A stretch of DNA of 64,000 nucleotides from Acorus gramineus (taxonomy: Eukaryota > Streptophyta > Magnoliopsida > Acorales > Acoraceae): assembly GCA_030737835.1 (NCBI GenBank), contig CM060852.1:3525813-3589812 (forward strand), written 5' to 3'. A program made the position numbers and the translations under genes. Positions 12,152-23,280 of the stretch are shown in pieces. Within the stretch, counting starts at the first letter, position 1. Every line of letters begins with the position of its first letter. The notes beneath the pieces are model-generated. The model saw only the letters and a program-made list of their open reading frames with translations, ran no database searches and was not told the DNA's origin.

Positions 12152-14825
12152 TCAGCTTGAGTCAGACGCGCGGATCCCATGCCTCTTGAAGAACTCTCTG
12201 AACCCATAAGCACTTGTGTCGTAATTGAACTGTCACACAAAAATGAGCCAATCAGAGTATATATGCCATAAGATGCTTCAAGATTACTATGGTCTAAGTT
12301 GAAGTTGCTAACAGTGAATGATGGGTATGCTGATAAAATGTAAATACCAGATTTGCTCGAAATACCAGTTTTTATGCAACGAGCCGATGACCAGGCTTGT
12401 ATGCTTCAGCCAATATTAGGGGTTTGGGTAAGTACTTTTTTTCTCCAGGTCAAACTACAGATGAGATGATATGGTTGCCTGGTTGGAAAAAATTTAGTAT
12501 CTCAAATAAAGCATGGAATTTTTTAAATGATGAACAGGGATATTACCTTCCCCCCCCAACGAGTTGTTTGATTGAGGGATAGATTATGCAGGAATAAAAT
12601 AGTTATACGGGGATAGAAGGGAATTAGATGAGTTTTGGGTGAATACATAAGAATACACTATGCATGCCTTCCCTAGGTAAAGTTATCAGGGTTTATTGTA
12701 ACTTTATTATATAACTATTACAGATTATCCATACTAAACAAACATGTTTTTTTTTTAGGAATAACCCTATCATTCCCTTATTCACTTATTCATGAAACAA
12801 ATCAGGACTTGAGAACTCACAGGCAAGACTTTGACAGCGTACTTTGTTATGTTTGACTCTGGAGTTCTTCCTTGGTTACCTGCCTGTACAAAGAAATTGC
12901 ATCCAGTAATAGTCAAAAGAGATGGATTGGTTGACAATAATTTTTTTTTAAAAAAAAATCATGATTATTAAGAAGTCCAGAACCTGCATTCTTCAATGAC
13001 ATTCAACAAAATAGACTAGAAATAAAGCACTCATGTAATTAATTGGTATTAGAAAAATTGTAGATATATTCATAGCAGCCAACATTGCCCCATGGATGAG
13101 TTGAAGAAAAACAAACTCACTTGTTCAGGACTATGGAATATTTCGATGAAGGGGTAGTCATCTTTCTGTCGTGTGATGCAAAATCCTGGATACTTTGGAC
13201 ATTCAACCTGGATAATTCATGGAAAAGTGTTCAAATAAAGGAAATCACAGAACACCAACTCAGTAAACAAGAAAAGACAGCATTTATATGGAGATGCAAA
13301 GTTTGGTGCCATAAAGCATCAACAGAACATATGTTCTGTGTCTAGCAGTCTCAACTGGAACATTGATAATCACAATCTTAAAATGAGTGTAAAACACAGC
13401 CAATACGCTTTTTGATAATAGCAGTGCTACAAAATGGCCTGCAAAAAACAGATGTGATCTTTACACTTATAGACTAGAAGGCATTGAACACGTAAAACTC
13501 ATCATGTGAAGTCCACTAGTGAGCCTAGAGGGAAGTTACCCAAGCCTGGCTTTCTGAGAGAGAACAAAATTGTTCAATCTTTCAACAAGAACCAGAAGCA
13601 GTCATTTCATATTAAAAATTAAGCAGAGCAATATCAGACATGGTAGAAATGCACGGCCAACAACAAACCTAGTACCTATCGACAACTACTAGCAATAAAT
13701 TGACCAAGCACATCAATTTCAAGCCTATTTCAGAGAGCACTGATCACCTAAGAACTCTAAATCTCTAATCCTATTTAAGCACCCCACACCCAAGAACCCA
13801 CATATCAAACAGTGACAAAGCCACAAAGTACTCCTAACCTTCTCTGAATGTTCATAAAAATTTGGCGATTGAACACCTCCCATGCTCACTGATGGAACAT
13901 ACTTCTGTTCATCAAATGCACGCTTAGTACCTTCAAAATCCGAGTATCCATTTAGTTTGAATGACTCATCACATTCTCCATGATTTATAAAACAATCCTA
14001 ATTATTGCCATACGCTTTCACACCTAACAAAGAAGTTTTTGCATGTATTTCTTATACTGACAACATAATCAAGAAAATAGTTTAGCTATCTCCATACTCT
14101 TATTATACTTATACTTATCCCGAATTATTTACAAATGTACTCCCACCGTACCAAATATCTATTATACATGAACTTCATTACTGTGATCAAATAACGATCT
14201 ACTAGAATCCCAACACAATGTCATCTACACAAAACATTTCCAATATGCACCACTCTATCATAAAGCATAATCTAATATGCATAACAACAACAACAACAAA
14301 CACACACATTGAATAACCCAATCGAAAAAAATAAGATTTTTTTTTTTTTTTTTTTTGTTACCCGCACGAATTTCACATGAGGATGGAACTCGGCGGCGGC
14401 TTCCTCCAACACTTTGTCGAGATGTCTTGTGTAGGCGCACCTGACAAACAAATCCCAATTTAAAAAAAAATAAAAAAAAAACATTTTCAAGAAATCACAC
14501 ACAGAGAGAAATAGAGGGAGTGAAAACAAGTGTAGTGTTTGATGTGATACTTGATAGTGAAAGCGACGACGACGGGGCGGCCCTCGTGGAGGAGCTGGAC
14601 GAACTGTCGCTCCGACGTGAAGTGGACGACGCGCGAGGGGCCAAGCTCTTTAGGGTATCCCGTGTAGTACCTGTGGAACCCCCAAAATCAATTCGGATTC
14701 GATTGAGGATTTTTTTTCTTGATTTGGTACAAAATCGATCGAGAAGGGAATACAATAATGAGGACTCACTTGGAGGTCGACCGGAGGTGGGAGAGCATCA
14801 CGTCGAGGAAGGATTGTTCGCCCAT
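12152..14825 (-). CDS. Thioredoxin-fold family protein lacking the CxxC active site
   Basis: Six exons on the minus strand join to 160 residues: 14825-14770, 14670-14551, 14440-14362, 13207-13121, 12883-12821, 12229-12152. The ATG gives MGEQSFLDVMLSHL. The thioredoxin fold is recognisable: a beta strand with PVVVAFTIKCAYT (Cys60 where the active site would be), an acidic helix, VKFVRVECPKYP, then DDYPFIEIF, whose Pro104 would be the conserved cis-proline. Only one Cys lies at the usual active-site position, so a normal dithiol redox role is doubtful; scaffold or peptide-binding function is possible. A single thioredoxin-like domain of about this length is common in plants, but I cannot name an orthologue. 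Intron 3 (13208-14361) contains an unexplained open segment at 13839-13964. Confidence 0.82.
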
Positions 14826-16277
14826 GGCGTCGTGTATTCCCCACGCCGTCCGATGGAGCGATCGAACGGTCCGATGCCAGTCTGGTGGGTGAGGTGGTGA
14901 TGTTTGAGAGGGGGATGAAGAAAAGAGTCTGGTGTCTCGCTTTGATACTAGAGGGTGTGTTTTATGAGATTGCAAAACTGATTTTGCATGAATTTAAGTT
15001 TTAAAATTAATTATGTAAAAATTTTATAAATAGCAATTTTTAGATACTATTTATCTTAAATATGTGTAAAGAAACGAGTTTAAGCAGCTTTTGAATTTAC
15101 AAGTAAATTATTTTTTTCATATTTATTTCTAAACATAAAAACTAGGGTCAAATTCTGTACACATATTTATGTGAAAAAAAATACAGATTTATGTGAAAAA
15201 ATATTCAAAATCTGAGTTTTTCAAAAACTGTAGAAAAGCAGCTTCCATTAAAATCATTTTTAAACTCAATTTTTGTTTAAAATCAGTCGCGCAACTAAAC
15301 GCAAACTAAGTGTATGATATCCATTGTTCAAACACTAGTTTATACTAATGTCTAGTTTAGGTGTCATGTTTTATACTAAATTTGAGAGTTTCATGGTGTT
15401 ATATTATTTGTGTATTAATTTTTCTATATTTGCATTAAATTAGTAGGACACATTTTTATTGGCTATATAGCTTATTCAATTGTTTATTATTTTTCAAATT
15501 AGGTATTCTGACTTTTATTATATTATTTATGTATTAATTTTTCTATATTTACATTAAATTAGTAAGATACATTTTATTGGCATAACTTATTACATTGTTT
15601 ATTATTTTTCAAATTAGCTATGTCAAGCATTGGAGATGTTGAGTTGGAGTATTTTACTTGCTTTGACTAACAATTATATTGAAGTTTAGAATAAAAAAGT
15701 CAAAAAATAAAATATAGTACATGATTAATTGTTTTGTTTATTAAAAATATGAATTATAAAATTTAAAATGATGTTATAAATATATGGGTATAATAGGAAT
15801 AAAATATAAAATCTACTAGGATTCTCAAAATCCCACCAATTTAAGGGAATTTTGATTTCACTCTATTTTTTCACTGACCTAGATTTTGTTCCCCGTGCGA
15901 GCCATATTTTCCACTAAGAATGCCACCAACCAAACAGATGAAGTTCAACAATTTCCTATTAATCATGGGATGGAATCAAAATCCACCCTAGAATATCATC
16001 TACCAAATGGGTCTCAATTGAATATGACAATAATGAAATTGAGAGTTTAATAAGAAAAAGGACATCACTACATCAGAGGTGGTCCTGTTGGCAAAAAAGT
16101 ATATACAGGTTTATCTGTTTATGAAAGATTACATTTCTACAATATATAACAAGTCTTTTTAAACTCTCTGGCTCCTCGAATTCCTAATGGCATATACACT
16201 GTTTGTCACACACACACACTGCTTGAGAAAGGTGAACTCTCCGCATCACCCTCTTGAGGGTTGCGATCCCTCGCGCG
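14826..16277. other. Intergenic region upstream of the thioredoxin-like gene
   Basis: Promoter side of the thioredoxin-like gene and 3' side of the OCRE/G-patch gene. AT-rich, no gene seen. It contains the tandem duplication listed at 15401-15617. Confidence 0.6.
15401..15617. repeat. Tandem duplication, about 119-base period
   Basis: A segment beginning ATATTATTTGTGTATTAATT and ending TTTTTCAAATTAG (15401-15502) is repeated with scattered differences at 15520-15617. Both copies are AT-rich and non-coding. Confidence 0.75.
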
Positions 16278-16338
16278 TTATTTCATCCCAAACCAGCCTG
16301 TGATCCCTCGTGCATTATTCCATCCCAAACCAGCCTGT
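16265..16338. repeat. 37-base tandem duplication spanning a stop codon
   Basis: Two adjacent 37-base units (16265-16301 and 16302-16338) differ at only a few positions. They cover the end of the OCRE/G-patch coding region. Because 37 is not a multiple of three, the second unit is read in another frame. Confidence 0.85.
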
Positions 16339-19300
16339 CCTTTGTTTCCAACGGTCTGCAGCGGCTCAACCATGCCTTTGCTGCTGCTTCCAAGACCCTC
16401 CCCCTACGTGCATTGAACAAATAAATAAATGAATGATGGGATCATAACACATAAAATAAAATAAGTGTAAATTTCATCTGAATTCCGATTGGGAATTCCA
16501 ACTCAAGCTAGTGTCCATGCATGCATGGATGAAGCCGCATGTTAATAAGGTTACCAGAGATTTTGATTCTAGTTTGAAATTTGAAACAACAGGCTCCCAA
16601 TAAAGAAAAGCTCAAAACAAAGTTGGTTGTGTTTCATGGATTTCAAGAGCCCCTTCTATCTCAGAAGTGATTAAAAAAAAGCCTCTAATCACACTTTTAA
16701 GGTGACAACTGGCTTTTACTCACTTTTCAAATGATGAAGATAGCCAATGAACCAACACAACCCACGCGGGGTCGGCACTTTGGCTAGAGCCATCAGATTG
16801 TTCCCCATTGATTTCGAGTTCAAATATCCACGAGCTTACAGGATGCACATGATCTGTCGGTGATTCTATTTGGGGTTTTCCCAATTAATGTTAAAGTTCA
16901 TTGACAATATAAAATAAACAAACACACAAAGAGACACAGAGAGAGAGAGAGAGAGAGAGAGAGCAAATGAATCTTTAGTTCCTAATGTTCAATGGATAGG
17001 ATGCTCAATAGAGTGTAGGATGCAATATTGCTTCCATACACCTTCATATCTCATCTCTATCCGAGGTTTGTGTACTTAACTATGATAAATAATTTTCTTT
17101 CATTTTTCTTGACATACAGAGGATGGCTTCAGATGATATAGATAAAAAAAGAATGGTACAACAATGATTTGATGCCTACCTCTTTCCATCCCATGCCCTC
17201 CAAAAGTCGTCTAGCATAACTACCGCTTCCAAAAGACATGTTTAAAGCTTCAGCTTGTGCTTCTTCCAGGTTTACTGATTGAGAAGATGACTCTTCTCCT
17301 TCAATACTGTTCGCATTCTTTTGACCGGGACCTATTCCAAAACCACCATGCAATGACCTCCTCTCAGCAGCTCTATCTCTATATGAAAGCTTCTTTTCCT
17401 GGAAAACAGCAAGAAAGTTTAGAACGAACAGGGAAAAAAAAGGAAATCAAATTTGTTTTTCTTCCTGTAGCAAAGGCACGACAAATAACAGATTACTGAG
17501 CTTCAACCGGAATTCAACTGGCAATTTAGTGAGACTAGTGTCCTTCCAAAAAAACAGGTGTAGATTATTTTGCTAGCACTTATAAGACTTGCAGGGATTT
17601 GTTCACCAAAATAAAACGTTACTATAACAGAAATCTCAACAGAATGTTCATAAAAATAAACATTTTGTTTTATCTTTTTTTATGAGAGATTTGATCCAAT
17701 ATAGTGATGTGATCACGTAGTTGATCTTCATGGGCATTTAAAAAAGGTGGTTTCCAAATTGTCAAAATAAATTTTTTCTCTGAGGTTAGAAGCATAACAT
17801 CCTTTATACTTTTTTCCAGCTTTTTACATTTTATAAATACTTGGCAAAAGTGAATCGAGCACAGAGTTGTTCACATTATATCACCTTGTTCAGGATATAG
17901 GCGGGTTGATCAGATTCAGCAGGTAAGTCCATGCAGAAAGTGTCAGCATCTGAAATCTCAGATCCCTGGATTCTATCAATATCCGATGATTCAATGCTGT
18001 TTTTGCCAACGTCGAAGTCAGGAAAGCCCCAGTCTTTTGTGGGATTGGAAGAATCATACACTGATAAAGAGGCCAAGTATTTCACGCTAGGACTCCTCAA
18101 TTTATATACCTTCCCTACAAAAAAAACAAAAACAAAAAGCAAATGGCAAGCAATCACTGGTGTGAATTCTTAAATGTGAATAATGTGAATAAATCAAAGG
18201 GTTATATACAAAAGGGAAAGATATACAATCGTTGATGTTGGTCTCCCCCATTTATATATATAAATTTTTGCCATAAGATAATATCATTGCCTGTAGGATG
18301 GCCAAGTTTTTGTGAAGTAATGTTCTCACATTCCACCCATGATTAACAACTAACACTCATGTATTTTCAATGTGTGCATGTGTGTGTCCTTACGTTTTGG
18401 AATATAAACCATGTCCTGATACCAGACTCTTTAAACCAACTAGAATTAGGATATGAACTGGTTAAAGTGCAGTGACAAAACCCTCCTTCATACATATTCA
18501 GAGCAAAAGTCCACAATGACATGAGAGGTGTTGAAGCAGCATATATCTGGCTGACAAAAATACAAACTGCAATAAATCCATAATTCCATATACCTTGTTA
18601 GATATAACTAGAGAGACACACCTGAAGCAACCCGAACCAGATCATGATGAACTTCACAAATATGAGCAGTCTTTAGAAGCCTACCACCGGCAGGCATGGA
18701 TGGGTGGAGCTTGGTTGATTGATTAACCAACCTTCCAACCAGCCTGGACACAATTTTCTTCTTCTTCTTTTTCTTATTTTTCTTCTTAATTTGTTGTCTG
18801 ACCAGTTCCCAATTCCACAAATCCACAACAGGAAAAGTAGGAGGACCCTCACTCTCTAATGGTACAACCTGACCATACTGAGCTAACCAGTTTTGCTCAT
18901 CTGATAAATTATCTGCATCGGAATCATGCACCCAACTTCAGTGCACATATGGTAAAAATCATTGGGGGAGGGGGAGTGAATGAACAAAAAACAAAAAGTT
19001 ACGATACAAAGTTACAGACTAACAAAAGTTTTCCTCGAAACTGTGCAATCACCTTCACTATGGATTCTTCCACTTGATTCTGGTGTATCTTGAATGTTAC
19101 GAGGGCTTGATTGGTCCTCTTGAATTTCCTCACATGCCATGCCTTCATGATCAGCGCATGGACACTCTTTAGATGTGTCATCATGTGATGCTTCACACGT
19201 ATCCTTAGTTTCTACTCCTAGATCCAAAGGTATTCCTTCTCAAATTCATAGTAAAGATACTAACAATAAGAATAAAAATTTTGCTAACATGCTCACCGCA

Positions 19301-20663
19301 CTTCTCTTCAGAAATTGGCAAATCATCGTTATTGCAGCTCCTTTCTAAGCTGGAATAACCCCTCAAATAAAGATTGACAAGAGTCTCTTCTAGCCTGGAC
19401 AAAGAAAAAAATATCACCATACGAATGGAGGCACAATAAGCAAATCCCAAACAGCCACAGGCATATAGTAATAGAAGTATTTACATAGAACGCACCATGC
19501 AGATGATGGAGGGTCATTTTCAGACTCATCATTCGTATGGGATTCTCGAGTGTCTGTCAGCGCACAAAGAGAAAATAAATATAAGCAATTCCAAATAGAA
19601 GAACAAAAAGCGCTAGCAATGTAGATTACACACTTCAACGAACAAGTTATACTCGTATCAAAATGGGTCTAATATTATCAAATGTGCACAACTTGCCTTG
19701 CATAGGTCCATCAAGAGTGGAGCTAGGCAATCGTTGATCATTGGATGCCTCGATCTGAAATGTCACGAATATGATTAAAAAATTTCAATAAAAAAGCATC
19801 AAATCCATTTAGAAAACAAACATTTTGGCTTGAGCCATGGGTAAATCTCGAGTTCAAATCCTCCCAAGCTTACTTGATGCAAAGTGATTGTCGATGATTC
19901 GTTCAAAATGAGAATTCATCTTTCTCAAGAATCTAGTCCTAGTAGATTCTATGGAAGGATAAATTTGACCTAGAATGTTCAGGAATGAACACAAGAATGG
20001 AAGATTCTAAACACAATTTTCCTAGGTATTCAAGCAGAATGAGAATGAATGTCAAACTGGCTCTAAGGTAACTTTTAGTCAAGAAGAAGAATTCCTCCTT
20101 TTCGGAAATCCAGTTCTGGTAGATTACATGGAAAGATAAAATTTTACTTGGAATGTCATGAATGAATACAAGAATGGTTCTGCTGTTCCAGTAGAACGAG
20201 AATGAACGCTAAATTGACCCTAATAAATAAACAAATGTTAAAAATCCACATATAATAATGCACCACATAAGAATTATATAATCCATCGCCATACCTTTTC
20301 GATCTCCAACGGCACATATCCCCCATTCTCAAAAGCGTAGTAAATTCCATCCCTGCTGCTGTAGTACCACCCCGCATTCGGATCATGATAAAATCCACTA
20401 CTGCAATCACATACGAAATCCCCCAAATTAAATATATATATATATCAAGAACTGATTTTTTTTTTGGGTGGGTGATGAAACTGTCGCCAAAAATAAAAAT
20501 AAAAATAGGGTTCATAGAGGAAGATTGAATTGATTTGGATGTATGAGTTTGGGATTGACCTGGAATGGAAGTAGAGATGCGTGTTGTCGTCCCATTCGAA
20601 TGCGCCGTCGCTCTGGGTCGTCGTTTTTTCGAATCCGACATCCTCTCCGGTTATCCCCGCCAT
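16278..20663 (-). CDS. OCRE and G-patch domain protein (AGGF1-like, nucleic-acid-linked)
   Basis: Ten exons join to 504 residues: 20663-20560, 20400-20295, 19754-19697, 19553-19496, 19394-19297, 19217-19016, 18935-18622, 18114-17885, 17398-17180, 16403-16278. The N-terminal OCRE motif is clear (THLYFHSSSGFYHDPNAGWY, then YYSSRDGIYYAFENGGYVPL), an aromatic repeat fold of splicing factors. A central acidic region, a long Lys run in KKKNKKKKKKKIVSRL and the block KYLASLSVYDSSNPTKDWGF follow. At the C-terminus lies a G-patch: SFGSGSYARRLLEGMGWKE, then GEGLG and KGQAGLGWN. This order matches AGGF1 and the plant D111/G-patch family, thought to act in RNA processing, though I see no certain FHA domain. 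The intron after exon 3 appears to use a GC-AG pair. The last residues were altered by the 37-base duplication. Confidence 0.88.
16741..16905 (+). repeat. tRNA-derived SINE-like fragment in the last OCRE/G-patch gene intron region
   Basis: An A-box-like TTTGGCTAGAGCC and a B-box-like TCGAGTTCAAATA are followed by CACGAGCTTACAGGATGCAC. The sequence after the B-box resembles that of the second copy near 19826, so the two are probably one SINE family. Confidence 0.4.
19826..19920 (+). repeat. tRNA-derived SINE-like fragment, second copy
   Basis: GGCTTGAGCCATGGG precedes a good B-box, TCGAGTTCAAATCC, then AAGCTTACTTGATGCA and GTCGATGATTC. The tail parallels the copy at 16741-16905 (AGCTTACAGGATGCA, GTCGGTGATTC). 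It lies in an intron of the OCRE/G-patch gene. Confidence 0.45.
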
Positions 20664-20808
20664 CTCTTCCCCACAGTGCGTCCGACTTTTCTCAGTGAGG
20701 ACCGCCGCGGGATTTTTTGGGTGCGATGGGGGCATGAAACGGTGACTACTGCTAAGCCCACCACCACGTGGGGCTGTGTCACCAGCCCAGCCCATTCGAA
20801 GAACCACA

Positions 20809-21075
20809 TTCAGTTTTTTATCTGTCCAAAATATAGACTTATATACCTCGTTACATATTAAGTGAAGCATATATTTCATTAGATAATGTATATATATCAT
20901 TAAATTTTTTCTTACACTTATTAAAAATGGGTTCATTCGACTCGAAATACAGTGATGTGCACTTTTTATCAAAGCATATACCTCATTAGATGATGTTTAT
21001 TATTTAAAAATAAATAAAAACATGTAAAGTTTGAGTTTGGGTTAGTGAATATAACTGAGTGTATCATTTTTCCAT
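20809..21075. mobile_element. MITE of the ACTCAGT family, copy 1
   Basis: The interior block (TATATACCTCGTTA, then CATATACCTCATTAGATGATG and TTTATTATTT) is shared with segments at 30660-30890 and 44113-44330. The right end reads ACTGAGTGTATCA. Non-coding and AT-rich, just upstream of the OCRE/G-patch gene on its promoter side. Confidence 0.55.
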
Positions 21076-21734
21076 TTTAAGAATAAAAAATGGAGCGTTA
21101 ATACACTCAATCTGGTTTCATACACTATATATCAATAATGTAGTATATATTGTGCTATCATGGTGTATGAGTTTCTAATCATATTCATAGTGTATAATGT
21201 AAACTTTTTTTTTATCATTTTTCAACTTGAAAAAAAAAACTAATGTATATCAATTTATACTACTTTGTTTCGTATAACGATATTTACTCCAATGAAATAG
21301 TATATGATTTTTTTAGAAAAAAAAAAATCAGTATGCACTGTAATTGAGGCTGTAATTGGAGGTGCACAAAAGGGATACATCCAGTCCCTTTATATAGTCC
21401 TATTTGCAATCCATATTATTTTTGTTTTGAAAAAAATCCATATACCCCTTGTAATCTATCATATATCCACATAACCTCATGATTTTTTCATATATCCATG
21501 TAGCCCTCTATAAATACACCCAAAAATCCATAAAACTGTCAACTTAAAAATTGGTTATAGAGTTAGAATATTTGAAACATATTCCGTTTTCTTGACCCGG
21601 GTTTAAAATATTATATGTTTTTAACCCCCTATAAACATTCAATGAATAAAAAAAAACTCTGATATTTTCAAAATTACCCCTCCTTTTTTAACCTTTTTGT
21701 CATCTCCATTGATTTCCTAGACCACCTCTCAAAG

Positions 21735-21868
21735 GCTCTGATGCAAACCCCGATTTCACGATCCTTGCGGCATCAGAGCAGAGAAGAGCTTTGTAGTCGA
21801 GGAGGAACTTACGAGGGGAGCCCTTCTCCATGGAAGCTCTGATGATGGCATTGTATAAAAGACTGCGA
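21735..21868 (-). pseudogene. PPR-like gene fragment inside the composite element
   Basis: On the minus strand an open stretch reads RSLLYNAIIRASMEKGSPRK, then FLLDYKALLCSDAARIVKSG. The LYNAIIRA pattern and the helix spacing resemble a pentatricopeptide repeat. It has no start, no splice context and a stop close upstream, so it is a captured fragment, not a gene. The family assignment is tentative. Confidence 0.35.
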
Positions 21869-22366
21869 GCCTTCACTGGGTCATTTCATCGAACGATTGG
21901 GTTCGATTACTTGTTAAAGAAAGCTCACAGTGACACTGACAAAATTTCATTCGAGGTTTACAAACACAATGGGTGATACAGATCAAACTGTAATCACAAC
22001 CATTGCAATTGGTGACCAACCCAATTGGGTGACATTTCACCAAATAATCAAATACTTTACAAGTGCACCACTGGAACTCTCATTGATATTGAGACCCACA
22101 CTTACAACAGATTAGACAAAGAAAACTCATCTAAGTTAGCTATTAAGCCAGACTTTCTACTTTCCAGGAGTGACGCGATTGGTCGGCCCGTGTTTCCCAA
22201 GGCAATCGGAGAGCTCCACGGGCACTCGAGCATTGCATGCCTCAAATGGGAAGTTGGAGAAGAAGAGGAAGAAAAAGAGAAATGGGTTTTGACAGGGGTG
22301 GGTTTGCAAGGTTTCATGCTGTCTTTTTATTGTGGGAGTGTGTTCATAGTTTTTATAAAAACTAAA

Positions 22367-22903
22367 GGGGGCGGTTATTTCAACCCCATCAATTCCTTCA
22401 CCCACCCCTTATCAGCAGAGCATCCACGAGAGGTCGCTCACGAAGGCGTGGTGGACGGCGTCACCGTCGACGGGAGAGGACGTGGTCGCCATCGCCTCCG
22501 CCCACCCCCATCAACGTCGCCAACCAACAAACACCCCTCGATCTGCTCCTCGAGAGAACCCGCCTCGCCCAACCCTCCCTGCAACGTCTTGTCGTCGCCT
22601 CCATTTTCAACAACCTCCGCTCCTCCTCCTCCCCCGTCGGCGGCGACGCCGTCCACCGCAGCCTCCTCTCCACCTCCCCCTCCCCCTCCGTCGTCGATCA
22701 GGTGGCCCGAGAGCTCTGCCGCCTCCATCTTCAACAACCTCCGCTCCTCCTCCTCCTCCCCCGTCGGTGGTGACGCCATCTACTACGCCTTCGCGAGCGA
22801 CCTCTCGTGGATGCTCCGCTGGTCGGGGGTGGGTTAGGATCACAAAAACAAAAAAATTTAAGAGGTGGGTGGAGGAGTTGATGGGGTTGAAATAACCGCC
22901 CCC
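22367..22903. mobile_element. Fold-back transposon with 8-base target duplication and captured GC-rich sequence
   Basis: The flanks are identical, AAACTAAA at 22359-22366 and 22904-22911. The ends start GGGGGCGGTTATTTCAACCC in both orientations, and the inverted similarity continues over 100 bases, through CATCCACGAGAGGTCGCTC. Target size suits hAT, or Mutator if the next G is counted (9 bases). The centre is very GC-rich and reads as protein-like sequence on the plus strand, with a unit containing SIFNNLRSSSSPVGGDA appearing twice (about 22600 and 22725). It probably derives from a host gene, which I cannot name. Confidence 0.75.
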
Positions 22904-23280
22904 AAACTAAAGGGGTGAATAATATTACGAGGTGGGTTAGATAAATTCTGAGGTGGAAATAATGGCCCCCTTATTGTTTTCATGTGGGGGATAAAATGGG
23001 CATTTCTCATGTGGGGTTAATGAATGGTTAGATTAACCGACGAATGGTTTTTTTTTTTTAATTATACACTTTTCTATTGAAATTATATATATACTAAAGT
23101 ACATGCTGTTATATGAAATGATACATATACTAAAATACACTGGTATACTTTTTTATTGTGAAAATTTTTAAAATATATATTTAATACAGTGATAAAACCT
23201 CATACACTACGATATCATATTATATACGCTATCATAATATATTGAGTTGTAAAATGGGTTGCAAAGAATTGAGTGTATCA

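Larger units (their letters stand above)
21099..23280. mobile_element. Composite TIR element (TRATACACTCAAT ends) carrying gene-like fragments
   Basis: The left end (TAATACACTCAATCTGG, 21099) and the reverse complement of the right end (TGATACACTCAATTC, ending 23280) match. Matching inverted subterminal sequence follows, including CATACACTA and GTGTATGAG motifs. About 2.2 kb is bounded. The interior holds non-repeat DNA with coding character on the minus strand (21730-21870; LLYNAIIRASMEKGSPRKF) and the nested fold-back element at 22367-22903. No transposase is visible. Boundaries are by eye, and the target duplication is not resolved. Confidence 0.45.

Noticed and set aside
18608-18931. Long minus-strand frame with a Lys-rich run, initially taken as a separate small protein
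   Set aside because: It is exon 7 of the OCRE/G-patch gene; phases join on both sides.
20445-20972. 175-codon minus-strand frame upstream of the OCRE/G-patch start
   Set aside because: It overlaps the true first exon in another frame and runs through AT-rich MITE sequence.
22438-22895. Overlapping long frames on both strands in the GC-rich fold-back core
   Set aside because: High GC and inverted-repeat symmetry open several frames at once; none has gene structure, so they are listed only as captured sequence.
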